This document shows positions 24,681-35,326 of a stretch of DNA of 64,000 nt, piece after piece. A program made the position numbers and the translations under genes. The DNA is from Mucor racemosus (lineage: Eukaryota > Mucoromycota > Mucoromycetes > Mucorales > Mucoraceae), in assembly GCA_027405735.1 (NCBI GenBank), contig JAPEHQ010000002.1:2492501-2556500 (forward strand), given 5' to 3'. How positions within the stretch are numbered: position 1 is the stretch's first letter; each line of letters starts with the position of its first letter. Below the pieces are notes generated by a model. It ran no database searches, was not told the DNA's origin, and saw nothing but the letters and a program-made list of their open reading frames with translations.

Positions 24681-25170
24681 GCGCTTGCACTTGGATTTGC
24701 TCGCTTGTTTATATGCTCGTGTTCGACTTGCTTGACTTTTTGAAAAATTAGATAATGTGTTTAGGACATAGACTAGACTGGGTACATGTATTACTAGTAG
24801 AAGTGCTCAAAGGGTTATTTAGACATGATTCTTAGCATAGAATAATGAGTATGAGGTGATAATAATGTATGTCAATTTTATTTCATTTAGTTATGTTAAA
24901 TGTAGTCTATGATAAAATGGTGTAGCCTGAGATCCTGAAGTGAGCCAATCATGAACTCGTTCCTGGGAATGGAATTAAGCTATTCCATTTGTATAAACAT
25001 TCACTGTCTAAAGTTAATAATCAAGCATGAACATCCTATATACTTAACTTGGTCGTATCCTACTAAACCTGCTCTGGCCAATCTAGTATATCATCATGTT
25101 GTAATCAACTAGTTCCTCAAGACTATTATATCATTCTTCATACACGCTGTATTCTAGACTCTATATCCAC

Positions 25171-25415
25171 TGAAATGTCAAAACGGTCTTAAGAAATAAT
25201 CTTGCCAAAATATTACACTTTTTATTAACAATACATCCAGAGGATGTATTTATATACTTTTCATTATAACTATTACACAGAATTACTATCTAAGAACATT
25301 ACACCAATTTACTAAGACGCATGTGAATCAACGTGTACACCTGTTGATTTACTATAATACCGAATATTGACTGCGACCTTGAATGTGCGACCTAGGATAT
25401 GATATTGACATAACA
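25171..25415 (-). repeat. 3' LTR of the Ty3/gypsy element
   Basis: On the minus strand it reads TGTTATGTC...TTGACATTTCA, with TG and CA ends. It is identical by eye to the other LTR. Confidence 0.95.
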
Positions 25416-25720
25416 CCATCCCACACCAACATAAGCATTATGTGATAAAAGATAGTGATAGTTGTTGTAGTTTGTTGTAATTGTAATTTGTGTATAAGTT
25501 GGTTGACATAACGTGAAAAAAAGAAAAAATAAAAAAAATAAAAACGGCAATATTGTTGATATATGATAATGTACTTCTTGTTGATTGATCTTCGTTGTAC
25601 AATAATATAAACTTCAAATTTAGATATTCAGGGGCAACCATTAAAAACCTCACATTCCAAAAACCCAGTGGGATCAAAAAGGAAATGTTAAAAGGAAAAG
25701 GTATAGCCTTCATCTAACAT

Positions 25721-28700
25721 TTAAATCGTATCTTCTGCTAATAATCTTTCACGCTTCTTCTTGGACTTCTCCTCGCGTGTAGCAATCTTTCTTGTATTAA
25801 TTGATTTAGGAGCTTGCTTTCCCTTACCATTAGATTGCGTATTAGCATCTACTTTCGCCCAATAATGTTTAATAACATCAGGAGAATCAAATGATGCTGG
25901 TGGTTCCCAAGAATCATGATCTTCTGTGAAATTCTTCCATCTTACTAAATATTCGTAATTGGGTGGAGTACCTCTATGCTTTATAATAGCTTGTACTTCA
26001 TACACATCTGAGTTATCTTCCTTTGCATCATTCGTGCTGATCAACTTGATCTGTTGTGTAGGTACATCTCTAGCTAAGAATGTATCAGTTTTATCAGTAA
26101 GAATATAGCTTCCATTTTTAGTTATTCCATGTATATAAAATGGGCCTTCATAGTTAGGATCAGTTTTCCTATTCTTATTTTCTATATTCTTGATCATTAC
26201 AGTAGGTCCAATTGGATAAGGTTTCTCCAAGATTCTATGTCTCTTTCTAAAGTAACTACTATTCTTATCCTGTGTCTTTAGTATTTGGTCTCTAATTGCT
26301 GGAACAATAATTCTATCAATTAAATCGAGCTTCTTTTTAAATGCTTCCACATCGATTTCTCTTTCATGAAGTGTAGGTTTATCTCCTCGATAATCCTTAA
26401 ATTCATTAGGTGCTCTATGAAACATTACCATGAATGGCATCATCCCATGCAGTCTAGATCTATGTACATTTAAACTTAATGCTGTTCCATTAAGGTACAA
26501 ATCCCAATCTTTGCTACGACCTTCCAACATCTTCATAATTATTGTTTTTGCAGACTTTACTGCAGCTTCACAGCAACTATTACCTTGGGGCGTAAATGGT
26601 AAACTTGCTCTATTCTCAACCTCAGCATGTTTAAGTATCTTTTCAAGTAATTTATTATGGAATTCTGCACCTCGATCATGACCAACGATACGTGGGTAGC
26701 CGAACAATGAAAAGATAGATACCAATTCCTTTGCAACAGTAGTAGCTGATTTATCTGGAATTGCACGTAAGATAATAAATCTCGAGAATAGATCTAGCAC
26801 TACTAATATAAAATTATTTCCCCTTGGTGTAGTGCAATCAAATCCACCTAGATCAAATACAACATGATCCATTATCCCTTCAGGAGCTTCTTGCTTTGGT
26901 GGATGGTAGACATGCTTAGCTAAATTGAACTGTCTGCATTTATGGCAATTTGATATATATTTCGTAATATCTTCCCTTAAGCCTTTCCAATGCATATTCA
27001 AATCTTGGTGTATAACTTGCTCCATTGCATGAATACCGAAATGCCCAAGTAAATGTGTTTTTTCTAATATATTTTGTTTTTCTTCATCACTTGCAGGCGT
27101 TTCATAAACATCTAAATGACTAACGCAGAATAATAACTCTTCGTTCTTATTCTTCAATTTGTTTACATACGCTGTCAATTTAGCGTTGTTAAAAAGATCA
27201 GAGGTTTCCCTCGGAATGATTACTTTTGGTGATCCGGAGATAACGGAAGTATCGCATGCAATAAGGTTATCATGTGCTTCCTTAAGTTTATCTTTCCCCT
27301 TATTCACAACATGTAATTTCCTCTTTTTCTTTTCTTCTACTACATTATCTACTACATGTTTTCTCTTTCCTTTAACCTTTGTATCAATATCTTGTTTAAC
27401 TAAATTCTTTTCATTAACATGATTTTTAATTAAACGCTTATCACCACTCTCCACCAGCGTATTGTATGGCCAGAAAAGACGCGATAAGGTATCAGCCAAG
27501 ATATTGTTAATACCACTACAAAAGGTAATATCAAAATCCATTTCAAAAATTGTATCATAATAGTTCTCAACCATTCGATCCAATTTAGGTTGCGAATGTA
27601 GAAATAAAATACCACGATTATCCACAAAGAGATGGAATCGTCTTCCATACAACCATTGATGAAACTTTTTAAATGCATAGACAACTGCAGCTAATTCTCG
27701 TTTGGAACTTCCCCATCTTTGCTCTGATGGACTCAAACTGCGTGCAATAAAACCAAGATATTTTATTTTATTACCAATAACTTGATACATTGCAGCGCCA
27801 ATTGCATAGGCAGAACTATCTGTAACAACACAGATTGGATAATGTAAGTTAGGCACACTCAACACTGCTGAGCTGACTAATAATTCTTGCAATTGCTTCA
27901 TTAATTTAGTATGTTCTGGTGTCCATACTTTAGTAATCTCAGGTGCATTTCTCAATTTATCTAGTGGTGCTGTCAACATCGACAAGCGTGGCAAATTAGA
28001 ACGAAAAAAGTTAATCAATCCTAAACGTGAACTCAATTCACGGCTACTTTTAACGGTAGGTTCCCAATCCAAAACATTTGAAACCTTTCGAGGATCTAAT
28101 GCTAAACCCTCACTAGATAAGCAGAAACCCAATATATAAATGCTCTTTTGCGCAATATGCAATTTTTCAGTATTTATACGTAAGTTTGCTTTAGTCAAGC
28201 GATCGATAACGATTTTAACTAGTTCTGTATGCTTTTTCAGGTCGTTTTCAGTATGTATAGTGACATCATCTATAAAGTGAGTGGTAGTATCACTGATATC
28301 AGCAAACAAATTAGAAAGTATTTTTTGTGCGTGCGATGAGACCATAGTCAATCCGTACGGGCAGTGAGAGAAGGACCACGTCAATCCCTCCATATCAGTG
28401 AACGTCAAATACGATCTTGACGATCTGGATATTTTAAATGCATGGAAACATTGCGATAAGTCAATGACAGTATAGAGCGAATGCTTCGACATCTTACGAT
28501 GCAAATCACTTATCAAGGGCAATGGGAAACGTTCAAGTTTCTCAGGATCTAATGCATTATTTATCAAACGACAATCAATTACCACACGGTGCTCTTTTCC
28601 AGTGTATTCACCATCACTATTTTTCTTTCGTACAGTAAAAATTGGAGAATTATGAGGTGTATTAGGTTTTGCTCTTTTAATCACACCATTTTCTCGCCAT

Positions 28701-30931
28701 TTTTCAACTTGTTTTTGAATAACAGGTCGCAATGCTTCAGCAATTGGAAATTGTCTACGACATGTATTCGCAAGTGGAGTATCTTTCTTTATGGGCAATG
28801 TAATTTCACTACCAGGAATATTACAATATGCTTTAGGACTAATACTAGTATTTGCATCAATAAATGGTTGTAATTCGTTCATCATAATTTTACGTTCTTC
28901 TTCAGATCCATAAGGATCTTCATTTGGTTTATAAGGATTGGGTTCAATCTTTGGTATTTCATAACCAACACGATCTGACCAATCTGCTGCAATATTACCT
29001 AACGTAATACCAACTTTATACAATAAATCCATTCCAAATACACAATGGACATCGTCAAATAAATCAAAAACTTCAAATTTTGAATGAACAATTTTAGAAC
29101 CATAATTAATTATAAGCTCTTCTTCAGTTTGACCCTTACGATCTACTACACTGTTATTTTGTGCCAATTTAATAATACCATTTTTATTACAAATATTTAA
29201 ATTTAGAAAAGAAACTAATTGTGGTGAAATTGCACTAAACGTGCAACCAGTATCCAACAAAAACCAAGTGTTGACCTTGATGCCAGCGCTTGTTTCTAAA
29301 ATAACAGGTAAATAAAGAAGACCATTAGTATTCATATTATTATTAGGCATCTTCCTAAAATAATCACTATCAAATTGCTTACATTCACTATCGGTATCCA
29401 TTTGAGATACTTCTTTTCCCTTTTTCTTTGGGGCAGCAATAGTGGCCACAGCAAAATGTTGGTCACTTTCATCATCAGATGAATCATCAGTGTCTTCAGT
29501 AACACGAGAAGGAGTAGGCACGATAGACTTCTTCTTTTTCCCATGAACAGTGTTCTTGGTATTCTTCTTGCACACTGCTTTGTGCGCATACGTGAAGGGA
29601 GTAAATCCACAATCAAAGCATTTTGGTGTATCACCACCATTATTTGCTTTTTGTTTGGTATGGAATTTACCAGCTCTTCTTACTGGCTTTTTTGCAAAAC
29701 CATTGTATTGTTTACCAATACGATTACCAGCATTATGATTACCATTGTAACCACCACGAGAAGATGAACCATAATGGCCACCTTGTTGCTTCAACTGCCT
29801 AATTATTCTCTGGGTCAGTTCTTCTTCTTTTCTGTGCTTTTCCTCTCGGTAATAACTATCACGACGCAACAAATCGTAAACACTTCGAAGCTGAGAGATT
29901 GCATAATCCAAAGTATCCTTCTCTTTATCTCTCGATTGAGAAATATTCAATGATACAGGACTATACAAATCCACATCAAGACCCTTCAACAAATAATCAG
30001 TCAAACTAGTGTTCTCAGTAACACCAGCCAAGTCTTTCAACGTTGTAAACTTGTCGATATAGACTTCTAAGCTTTCACATTTCTCCAATTTCAAATTTTT
30101 CAATTTGTTGAGAGCAGCTTTCTTTTCCTCAGCCTCAGAAGGACTATACTTAGCCTTCAACTTGGACTTAAATTGACCCCAAGAAATACTAGGGTATCTC
30201 TCGATTACTTCACGAGTCCAAGAAGCCATCCCAGTCGACATTTTGGGCTTTATGATTCTTTTCCAGTTTGCTTCAACTGAAATTGAACGAGATTCCAATA
30301 CATCTTCGAACTGAGTCAAACATGCGTCCATACTTTGAAAAATGAATTTCTTGGTATTAAACTTATGTCCTTTCCATTGTAAAAATGGAGTGTCAGAAGG
30401 AACTAACGATGATTCACCCGTGGCAGTACCCATCATGGTACTTTCATCAAATAAAAGATCATAATTCTCTTTTACCAGTTTTAACTGACGTTTCAAGGCA
30501 CTTGCCTTTGAGGCTAGAGTACCATTATCAATATGCTTAATTGATAATGCAGTTGCATTATACAACTGAACTCGCAGTTGTTTGATTTCATTCAACAACT
30601 TCACTTGATGTTCCTTTCCTAGGAAAGTAACTTCTTGAACACCATGGTCAAGATCAAGTTCACTATCACTCATGATAGTATCATCATCCATAGAAAGAGC
30701 GTCATCGCTCAATTCCTTGGTAATACGAGCGTCTTCGCTACAAGTATTATAGTTATCATGCAGAGCATCATTGCTCAATGCATCATTTACATCTTGTCCC
30801 GAAGACAAAGATGAACCAAGATCAAAATCCATATCCAAAGATACAGATTGAGAAGTAGTACCAGTAGCAGGCTGACGAGCCTTGGTAGCAGAGGTACCAG
30901 TAGCTTGTTTAATAGTAGTGTTGTTGCTCAT
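25721..30931 (-). CDS. Gag-Pol polyprotein with C-terminal chromodomain
   Basis: A single frame of 1736 residues, consistent with an active element. The Gag-like N terminus (to about 430) ends in a basic tract and a Cys-rich motif, C438-X2-C441-X8-H450-X3-C454, which is wider than the usual CCHC knuckle. The protease has DTG at 560-562. Reverse transcriptase (about 720-910) has D824 in TVIDLSQ and FIDD at 886-889, where YxDD or FxDD is usual. RNase H follows with VVTDSS and KRELAAVV. Integrase has an HFGIH...CHKCRQ zinc motif and a D-D-E core (VFDLGG, HDRGAEF, SCCEAAVKSAK). A chromodomain near the C terminus (YEYLVRWKNF...SWEPP) probably guides integration to marked chromatin, as in chromoviruses. 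Gag and Pol are fused with no frameshift, so the Gag:Pol ratio must be set in another way. Confidence 0.95.
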   Translation of the reverse strand: MSNNTTIKQATGTSATKARQPATGTTSQSVSLDMDFDLGSSLSSGQDVNDALSNDALHDNYNTCSEDARITKELSDDALSMDDDTIMSDSELDLDHGVQEVTFLGKEHQVKLLNEIKQLRVQLYNATALSIKHIDNGTLASKASALKRQLKLVKENYDLLFDESTMMGTATGESSLVPSDTPFLQWKGHKFNTKKFIFQSMDACLTQFEDVLESRSISVEANWKRIIKPKMSTGMASWTREVIERYPSISWGQFKSKLKAKYSPSEAEEKKAALNKLKNLKLEKCESLEVYIDKFTTLKDLAGVTENTSLTDYLLKGLDVDLYSPVSLNISQSRDKEKDTLDYAISQLRSVYDLLRRDSYYREEKHRKEEELTQRIIRQLKQQGGHYGSSSRGGYNGNHNAGNRIGKQYNGFAKKPVRRAGKFHTKQKANNGGDTPKCFDCGFTPFTYAHKAVCKKNTKNTVHGKKKKSIVPTPSRVTEDTDDSSDDESDQHFAVATIAAPKKKGKEVSQMDTDSECKQFDSDYFRKMPNNNMNTNGLLYLPVILETSAGIKVNTWFLLDTGCTFSAISPQLVSFLNLNICNKNGIIKLAQNNSVVDRKGQTEEELIINYGSKIVHSKFEVFDLFDDVHCVFGMDLLYKVGITLGNIAADWSDRVGYEIPKIEPNPYKPNEDPYGSEEERKIMMNELQPFIDANTSISPKAYCNIPGSEITLPIKKDTPLANTCRRQFPIAEALRPVIQKQVEKWRENGVIKRAKPNTPHNSPIFTVRKKNSDGEYTGKEHRVVIDCRLINNALDPEKLERFPLPLISDLHRKMSKHSLYTVIDLSQCFHAFKISRSSRSYLTFTDMEGLTWSFSHCPYGLTMVSSHAQKILSNLFADISDTTTHFIDDVTIHTENDLKKHTELVKIVIDRLTKANLRINTEKLHIAQKSIYILGFCLSSEGLALDPRKVSNVLDWEPTVKSSRELSSRLGLINFFRSNLPRLSMLTAPLDKLRNAPEITKVWTPEHTKLMKQLQELLVSSAVLSVPNLHYPICVVTDSSAYAIGAAMYQVIGNKIKYLGFIARSLSPSEQRWGSSKRELAAVVYAFKKFHQWLYGRRFHLFVDNRGILFLHSQPKLDRMVENYYDTIFEMDFDITFCSGINNILADTLSRLFWPYNTLVESGDKRLIKNHVNEKNLVKQDIDTKVKGKRKHVVDNVVEEKKKRKLHVVNKGKDKLKEAHDNLIACDTSVISGSPKVIIPRETSDLFNNAKLTAYVNKLKNKNEELLFCVSHLDVYETPASDEEKQNILEKTHLLGHFGIHAMEQVIHQDLNMHWKGLREDITKYISNCHKCRQFNLAKHVYHPPKQEAPEGIMDHVVFDLGGFDCTTPRGNNFILVVLDLFSRFIILRAIPDKSATTVAKELVSIFSLFGYPRIVGHDRGAEFHNKLLEKILKHAEVENRASLPFTPQGNSCCEAAVKSAKTIIMKMLEGRSKDWDLYLNGTALSLNVHRSRLHGMMPFMVMFHRAPNEFKDYRGDKPTLHEREIDVEAFKKKLDLIDRIIVPAIRDQILKTQDKNSSYFRKRHRILEKPYPIGPTVMIKNIENKNRKTDPNYEGPFYIHGITKNGSYILTDKTDTFLARDVPTQQIKLISTNDAKEDNSDVYEVQAIIKHRGTPPNYEYLVRWKNFTEDHDSWEPPASFDSPDVIKHYWAKVDANTQSNGKGKQAPKSINTRKIATREEKSKKKRERLLAEDTI

Positions 30932-30996
30932 TTTAAAAAGTAAAATAGTATGAGTTGTTTAGAGTATAATAGAAGTTTTTAGGTAGATTAAAAAAA

Positions 30997-31241
30997 TGAA
31001 ATGTCAAAACGGTCTTAAGAAATAATCTTGCCAAAATATTACACTTTTTATTAACAATACATCCAGAGGATGTATTTATATACTTTTCATTATAACTATT
31101 ACACAGAATTACTATCTAAGAACATTACACCAATTTACTAAGACGCATGTGAATCAACGTGTACACCTGTTGATTTACTATAATACCGAATATTGACTGC
31201 GACCTTGAATGTGCGACCTAGGATATGATATTGACATAACA
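30997..31241 (-). repeat. 5' LTR of the Ty3/gypsy element
   Basis: 245 bp, the partner of 25171-25415. It lies 65 bp upstream of the Gag-Pol start on the minus strand. Promoter elements were not resolved. Confidence 0.95.
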
Positions 31242-31639
31242 TCCACGCTTCCAAAACATATAAACACCCTAAATCCTGATGTCGTTCGAGATGGATTCAT
31301 TATCTTTTTTACCTACAATATACTCAATAAATATATCTAGTTTTAACTTTATTTTCTAGTTATTCATTGTGTATATTTAACCATAATGATTGATTTATGT
31401 TTTCTTGCTTGCTTTCAAAACTGAGAGTGCAGTGTTCGATATACAACTGCTCGACGAGCCGTTGCTTAGGCTTGTGCTTGCTTGAGTATCTTTCAAATAT
31501 TTTAGACTCGGCAAATGCTTGCTAAAACTGCTTGCGCTCGCTTGGGCTCGATCATTTTGCGAACGCTATCTATGGCTATGGATGTCTGGTCTAAAATAAA
31601 TGTGTCAATGTACCAAAAAATAAAAGTCTATTCAGACCT

Positions 31640-33300
31640 AAATCTGATTGTAAAAAATTAAGCATGCAAATCGATGTGTTAATTTTTTGTATTTACAAGG
31701 TAGATCTAACTGAAAACTATTCCGCATTTTTTGTGTCAGGGAAAAATGATAATTTTTTGTCGAGATAATCAAAATAATAGTTTGCGTTACAGCTTACGGC
31801 CTGTGATAACTGGGTTCCAAAATTTATTCAACAAATCGATCAAAAAACAATCGAAAAAACAAATTCGTTTAATGGCTCATGAACTGCAATATAAGTTGAA
31901 CCAGCGCACTGAATGTTTTTTGTACAATTTTTAATCCTGCATCTAAATACACAAAATTAAAAAAATATTTCACATTAAATTATGCGTAAAATGCAATTGA
32001 AGTTTTTGAGGTTTTTTGAATATATTCTTCACTTTTTATAAGCATATTTTAAATATAAGTAGTAAATATAATGCGCAAAAAAATTATCTATCGACCGAGC
32101 CATTGCGGAGCCTTCTAGCTGCATTACTTATAGAGAAAAATGAGATTTTAGGCCATTTTTTTAAAAATTCAGAATTTGGGATGAGGGTATACAAGGGGAA
32201 AATTGAAGCTAGAATCAAGGATTAAGTATAAAAGACGAGCCGAGCCTAGGACGAGCTTGACCAAAGCTCGCCACAACGAGCCGAGCTTTGTATCACTCGA
32301 GCTCGAGCCGAGCTTTAATAAAAGCTCGTTTGACAAAGACGAGTTTTTGACTTTTTTTTAAAAAGCTCGTTTGAGAAAGACGAGCTTTTGACTTCTTTTC
32401 AAAAAGTTCAAATTTAAATAATAATTAGTAAATGCTATGACATTATTACTTTAGATAATTGTCAATTGACATTCATAAGTTTGCTTTACTTTAGATATTT
32501 GTCACTGGAAAGGTAAAATAAAGCTCGCATTGAGATGATGAGTTTTAGTCGCTGCATAAAAAAGCTCGTTTGGGGTAAACGAGCTCTAGTCACGCGCAAA
32601 AAAAAGCTCGTCGAGGTTGAACGAGCTTTTTTGTAAGCTCGTCTAACTTTAACGAGCCTTGAGAAAAGCTCGGCTGCATAAAAAAGGCTCGGCTCGTTTA
32701 ATATCACTATCAAGGATATCTCTTTATACACATTTTTGAGGATATCTCCACGAAAAATCAATATTTTAAAAAAAATTAAATTGGGTTCGAGAGAACCCAA
32801 CAAGCTTGATGACATGAATATAAAAAAAGCGTTACTCAATTTAACAAACATTTTGAAATCTACTACAAAAATGTCAAAAAAATGAAAAAAAAATAAAAAG
32901 TGCTCAGAATTTTTTTAAACTAATATATGTTATATAGCGCGTTAAAATAAGTAAGTTTTATTGTAAAAAATTGTTAGTGTATCTTAATTTTTCGTAGAGA
33001 TATGAAGCCTCAAAGTTTTAATTTTACGCAGTGAAATACGCGTAAACATCTGAAACATTAGCATTGAAAAAGGTATACCAACTGCAAAAAATAGGATATT
33101 TTTGAATACTCGTTTTCAGATTAAATTTAAACATCCCAGGTACGTTGGCATACAATTTTTTCTTGATGTTATTTAGTACAAAAAAAAGCTGAGCAGGGAT
33201 GAAAAGTGGGACCCAGTTTTCAAGGAAAAAGCAGTAAATTCTACCTATTTTTGAGTTTTTCGTGAGATTTAAAATAATTTTATGAACATGTAGCATAATA
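31640..33300 (+). repeat. Family B interspersed repeat, copy 2
   Basis: This matches 7950-9330 in order, apart from a 486-bp insertion at 32223-32708. The conserved CCACGAAAAATCAATATTTT block is at about 32748. The ORF at 32486-32851 on the minus strand is a shadow of the repeat and insertion. Confidence 0.75.
32223..32708. mobile_element. 486-bp MITE-like element rich in AGCTCG hairpins
   Basis: The flanks carry a 9-bp duplication, ATCAAGGAT, at 32214-32222 and 32709-32717. Comparison with the other family B copies shows the uninterrupted target. The ends are imperfect inverted repeats sharing ACGAGCCGAGCC after an AT-rich lead. Inside are several AAAAGCTCG...CGAGCTTTT pairs that can form hairpins. 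There is no coding capacity. A 9-bp duplication is typical of Mutator-like elements, but no transposase is present to confirm the class. Confidence 0.65.
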
Positions 33301-33755
33301 CGACCAATTAATATCTATTTCACCGTTATGAAGTTATATTCTAAGAAGTGTTTAGTACGGGGCACGCTCCGATTTTGAAAATTCCTAAGTTCGAAAATTA
33401 GTTTTTCGACAATTTATTTTTTGAAATTGTTACCTACAAGAATTACATCTAATCAATTTTAACTTATGGAGGCTGATTTTTCTGAAGATATAAAACATTA
33501 CAGAAATTCAATGGTTTATGTAACAAAAAAAAAAGTAGTAACAATTGTGTTGTATGATACTTGGAATTGAAAAAATAATCACTTTAAAAGCCATAAAAAT
33601 GGCATGTCTCAAAATACATACATGCCATCATCAACTGCTGAATTAACCTTTTCATGTATGTTTATACGTTCCATTACAATAGATCTTTTTTTTGTATTTG
33701 CAATTAAAAAATACATCTCTTTATTTATTTATTTTCAAACAAGCCTAAATAATGA
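33301..33755. other. AT-rich stretch without a gene
   Basis: Nothing recognisable apart from A/T runs. Confidence 0.35.
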
Positions 33756-34270
33756 ACTATAATGAAATTAAATTAGATGCATTTGAAATTTTGAAATATC
33801 CATACAATAAATACTCACGGTCGTCATCACTGTATTAGGCTTGTCGAAGTCTCGCACAACTGATGGTCTTCAGGTAAGCGTTCAGTGACACTTTTTGAAT
33901 TGTCATTTAAAAAAGTTATTTTAAAAGTTGAGCAGATCTTGACAATATAGCTTTTGGTGATCTCGTAAATGTCGATATTGAATGTTTCGAAGGTTGTATA
34001 GGACATGTGAATTTTCCGTAAGCTTTGAAACAATCCTTCATACTCATGGATAAGCTTAAATTCTTTTATGTAGCTTATTTGTTGATATATCTGGAGAAAA
34101 GTGTTCAAGTTCAATTCGAAATTGCCAAGGATAAGAGAGTCCAATTTCTTTTTGATTGAGGCGACAGTAGTTGGTAATAAGCTGACAGGCAGAAACCTGA
34201 GTTTCATATCGGTAAGGCATTGACAATGAGCGATAATAGAATCGAAATAGGCACCAAACTCGCTCATATT
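33756..34270 (-). pseudogene. Truncated F-box/LRR pseudogene
   Basis: The open part (33827-34267, 146 codons) aligns with the C-terminal third of the F-box protein at 37286-39073. Shared phrases are YFDSII.HCQCL, RISYI/QISYIKEF, MPYTNF/MSYTTF and SYIVKI. The frame closes before the conserved end, which is recognisable further downstream near 33756-33830 with degraded sequence. The F-box and the first two thirds are missing. It is a relic of a local duplication. Confidence 0.75.
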
Positions 34271-35326
34271 GCCTAACTGACTGCCTGATTGTTTAGCATG
34301 GATACGTGGCTAAGGATTCATGGATCCTTACAACATTAGTCCAGTAATAAGTTACACGCTTTAGGTAAAACTTTGGATTTTGTTTGATTTTTTTGTATTC
34401 GAAAAAAAAGAACTATGAATGCTCATGGGAAATGTCTGGATGAAATGATGACCAATATTTTTTAACACTTTTTTTTTGTTTCTCCATCAAAAATTGAGGT
34501 ATTTCACAAAAAATTAGATTTATATCTTCATTTTTCGTCGAGGCATTAAGCAGTAAAAATTTGGCTTCTAAAAAGTGGAAAAATGTACCGATATTAAAGA
34601 ATTGTTTCTAAATTATGGAGTATGATAAATACAAACCACTAAAGCTGAATTTAACTATGATATCTCAAGCATACTGCCGTATTTCTTATTTTGCATATTC
34701 ACAGTAAACGGCATTAATAATTTCGCTTAATTTCTCGCTATCCACATTTTTACATAGTGTAGGTAGTTGATGTGGGAATTTTAGTAGCTACCACCCCCAA
34801 CCCCTAGTTGTCAGAATTCAAAAGCGAAATTACATTGTGTTTCTTATGGTTTTCAAATATCCAATGATGGATTATAGTAAGAAGTATGTGATCTAGGAAA
34901 TGGTTTTTTAGAACGGTTTCAGCTTTAGATTCATGCAAAAAGTGCGTGGAATAATTCTTGAAAAAATGTGATTTAGATAATTTTAACAATTTTATGTTTA
35001 ATTCGAGATGTTTAGGGCTAAAAATTTCTGTATTTTTGCACTAATTCATCTGTCTGATCAACAAGAATTGAAAAAAAAAATATTGACATTCATTTTAGTT
35101 TGCATTTAATCGTCTGTTTTTGTGCCAGAGTATGTGACACAAACCGCTGCATAAATCTGTATTAACCTTTTGATGACTTTCAAATCAATGTAATATTACA
35201 TGAATCATATTATTTAGTTTTCAAGTATTTTTTATTTATTTACAGAAGAAAAATTTGTCATTTCTTAAAAACAATCTGAATGATTAAAAGTAACTGCGAA
35301 GTGTATAAATAGTGTTGTATAAATGA
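34271..35326. other. Intergenic between the F-box pseudogene and AOX
   Basis: AT-rich. No gene supported; the ORF at 34804-34989 looks random. The right end includes the probable AOX 3' UTR. Confidence 0.4.

Larger units (their letters stand above)
25171..31241 (-). mobile_element. Intact Ty3/gypsy chromovirus-type retrotransposon
   Basis: The element is bounded by 245-bp LTRs that read identically (25171-25415 and 30997-31241). A 5-bp target duplication, TCCAC, lies at 25166-25170 and 31242-31246. The single open Gag-Pol frame is on the minus strand. A purine-rich tract sits next to the 3' LTR (about 25416-25430). No clear tRNA-type primer site starting TGG follows the 5' LTR. Identical LTRs and an open frame indicate a very recent insertion. 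The matching empty site is at about 40000-40020 in solo LTR B. Confidence 0.95.
24758..31383. repeat. Solo LTR A (about 550 bp), interrupted by a Ty3/gypsy element
   Basis: The two halves are 24758-25170 and 31247-31383. The LTR begins TGTTTAGG and ends TTTAACCA, with the 5-bp duplication TAATG at 24753-24757 and 31384-31388. It matches solo LTR B at 39478-40152. No internal region of this family is seen in the window. Confidence 0.8.
24682..31567. repeat. AAGC-rich element split by nested insertions
   Basis: Pieces 24682-24752 and 31389-31567 together match the reverse complement of 23352-23605. The 6.6 kb between them is a solo LTR with a Ty3/gypsy element inside it. This is the outermost layer of a three-level nest. 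Confidence 0.65.

Noticed and set aside
32223..32708. Possible CRISPR array because of repeated AGCTCG units
   Set aside because: Units are palindromic, unequal in spacing and bounded by a target duplication in a eukaryotic genome.
32486..32851. 121-codon minus-strand ORF
   Set aside because: It spans the border of the MITE-like element and family B, so it is a chance join of two repeats.
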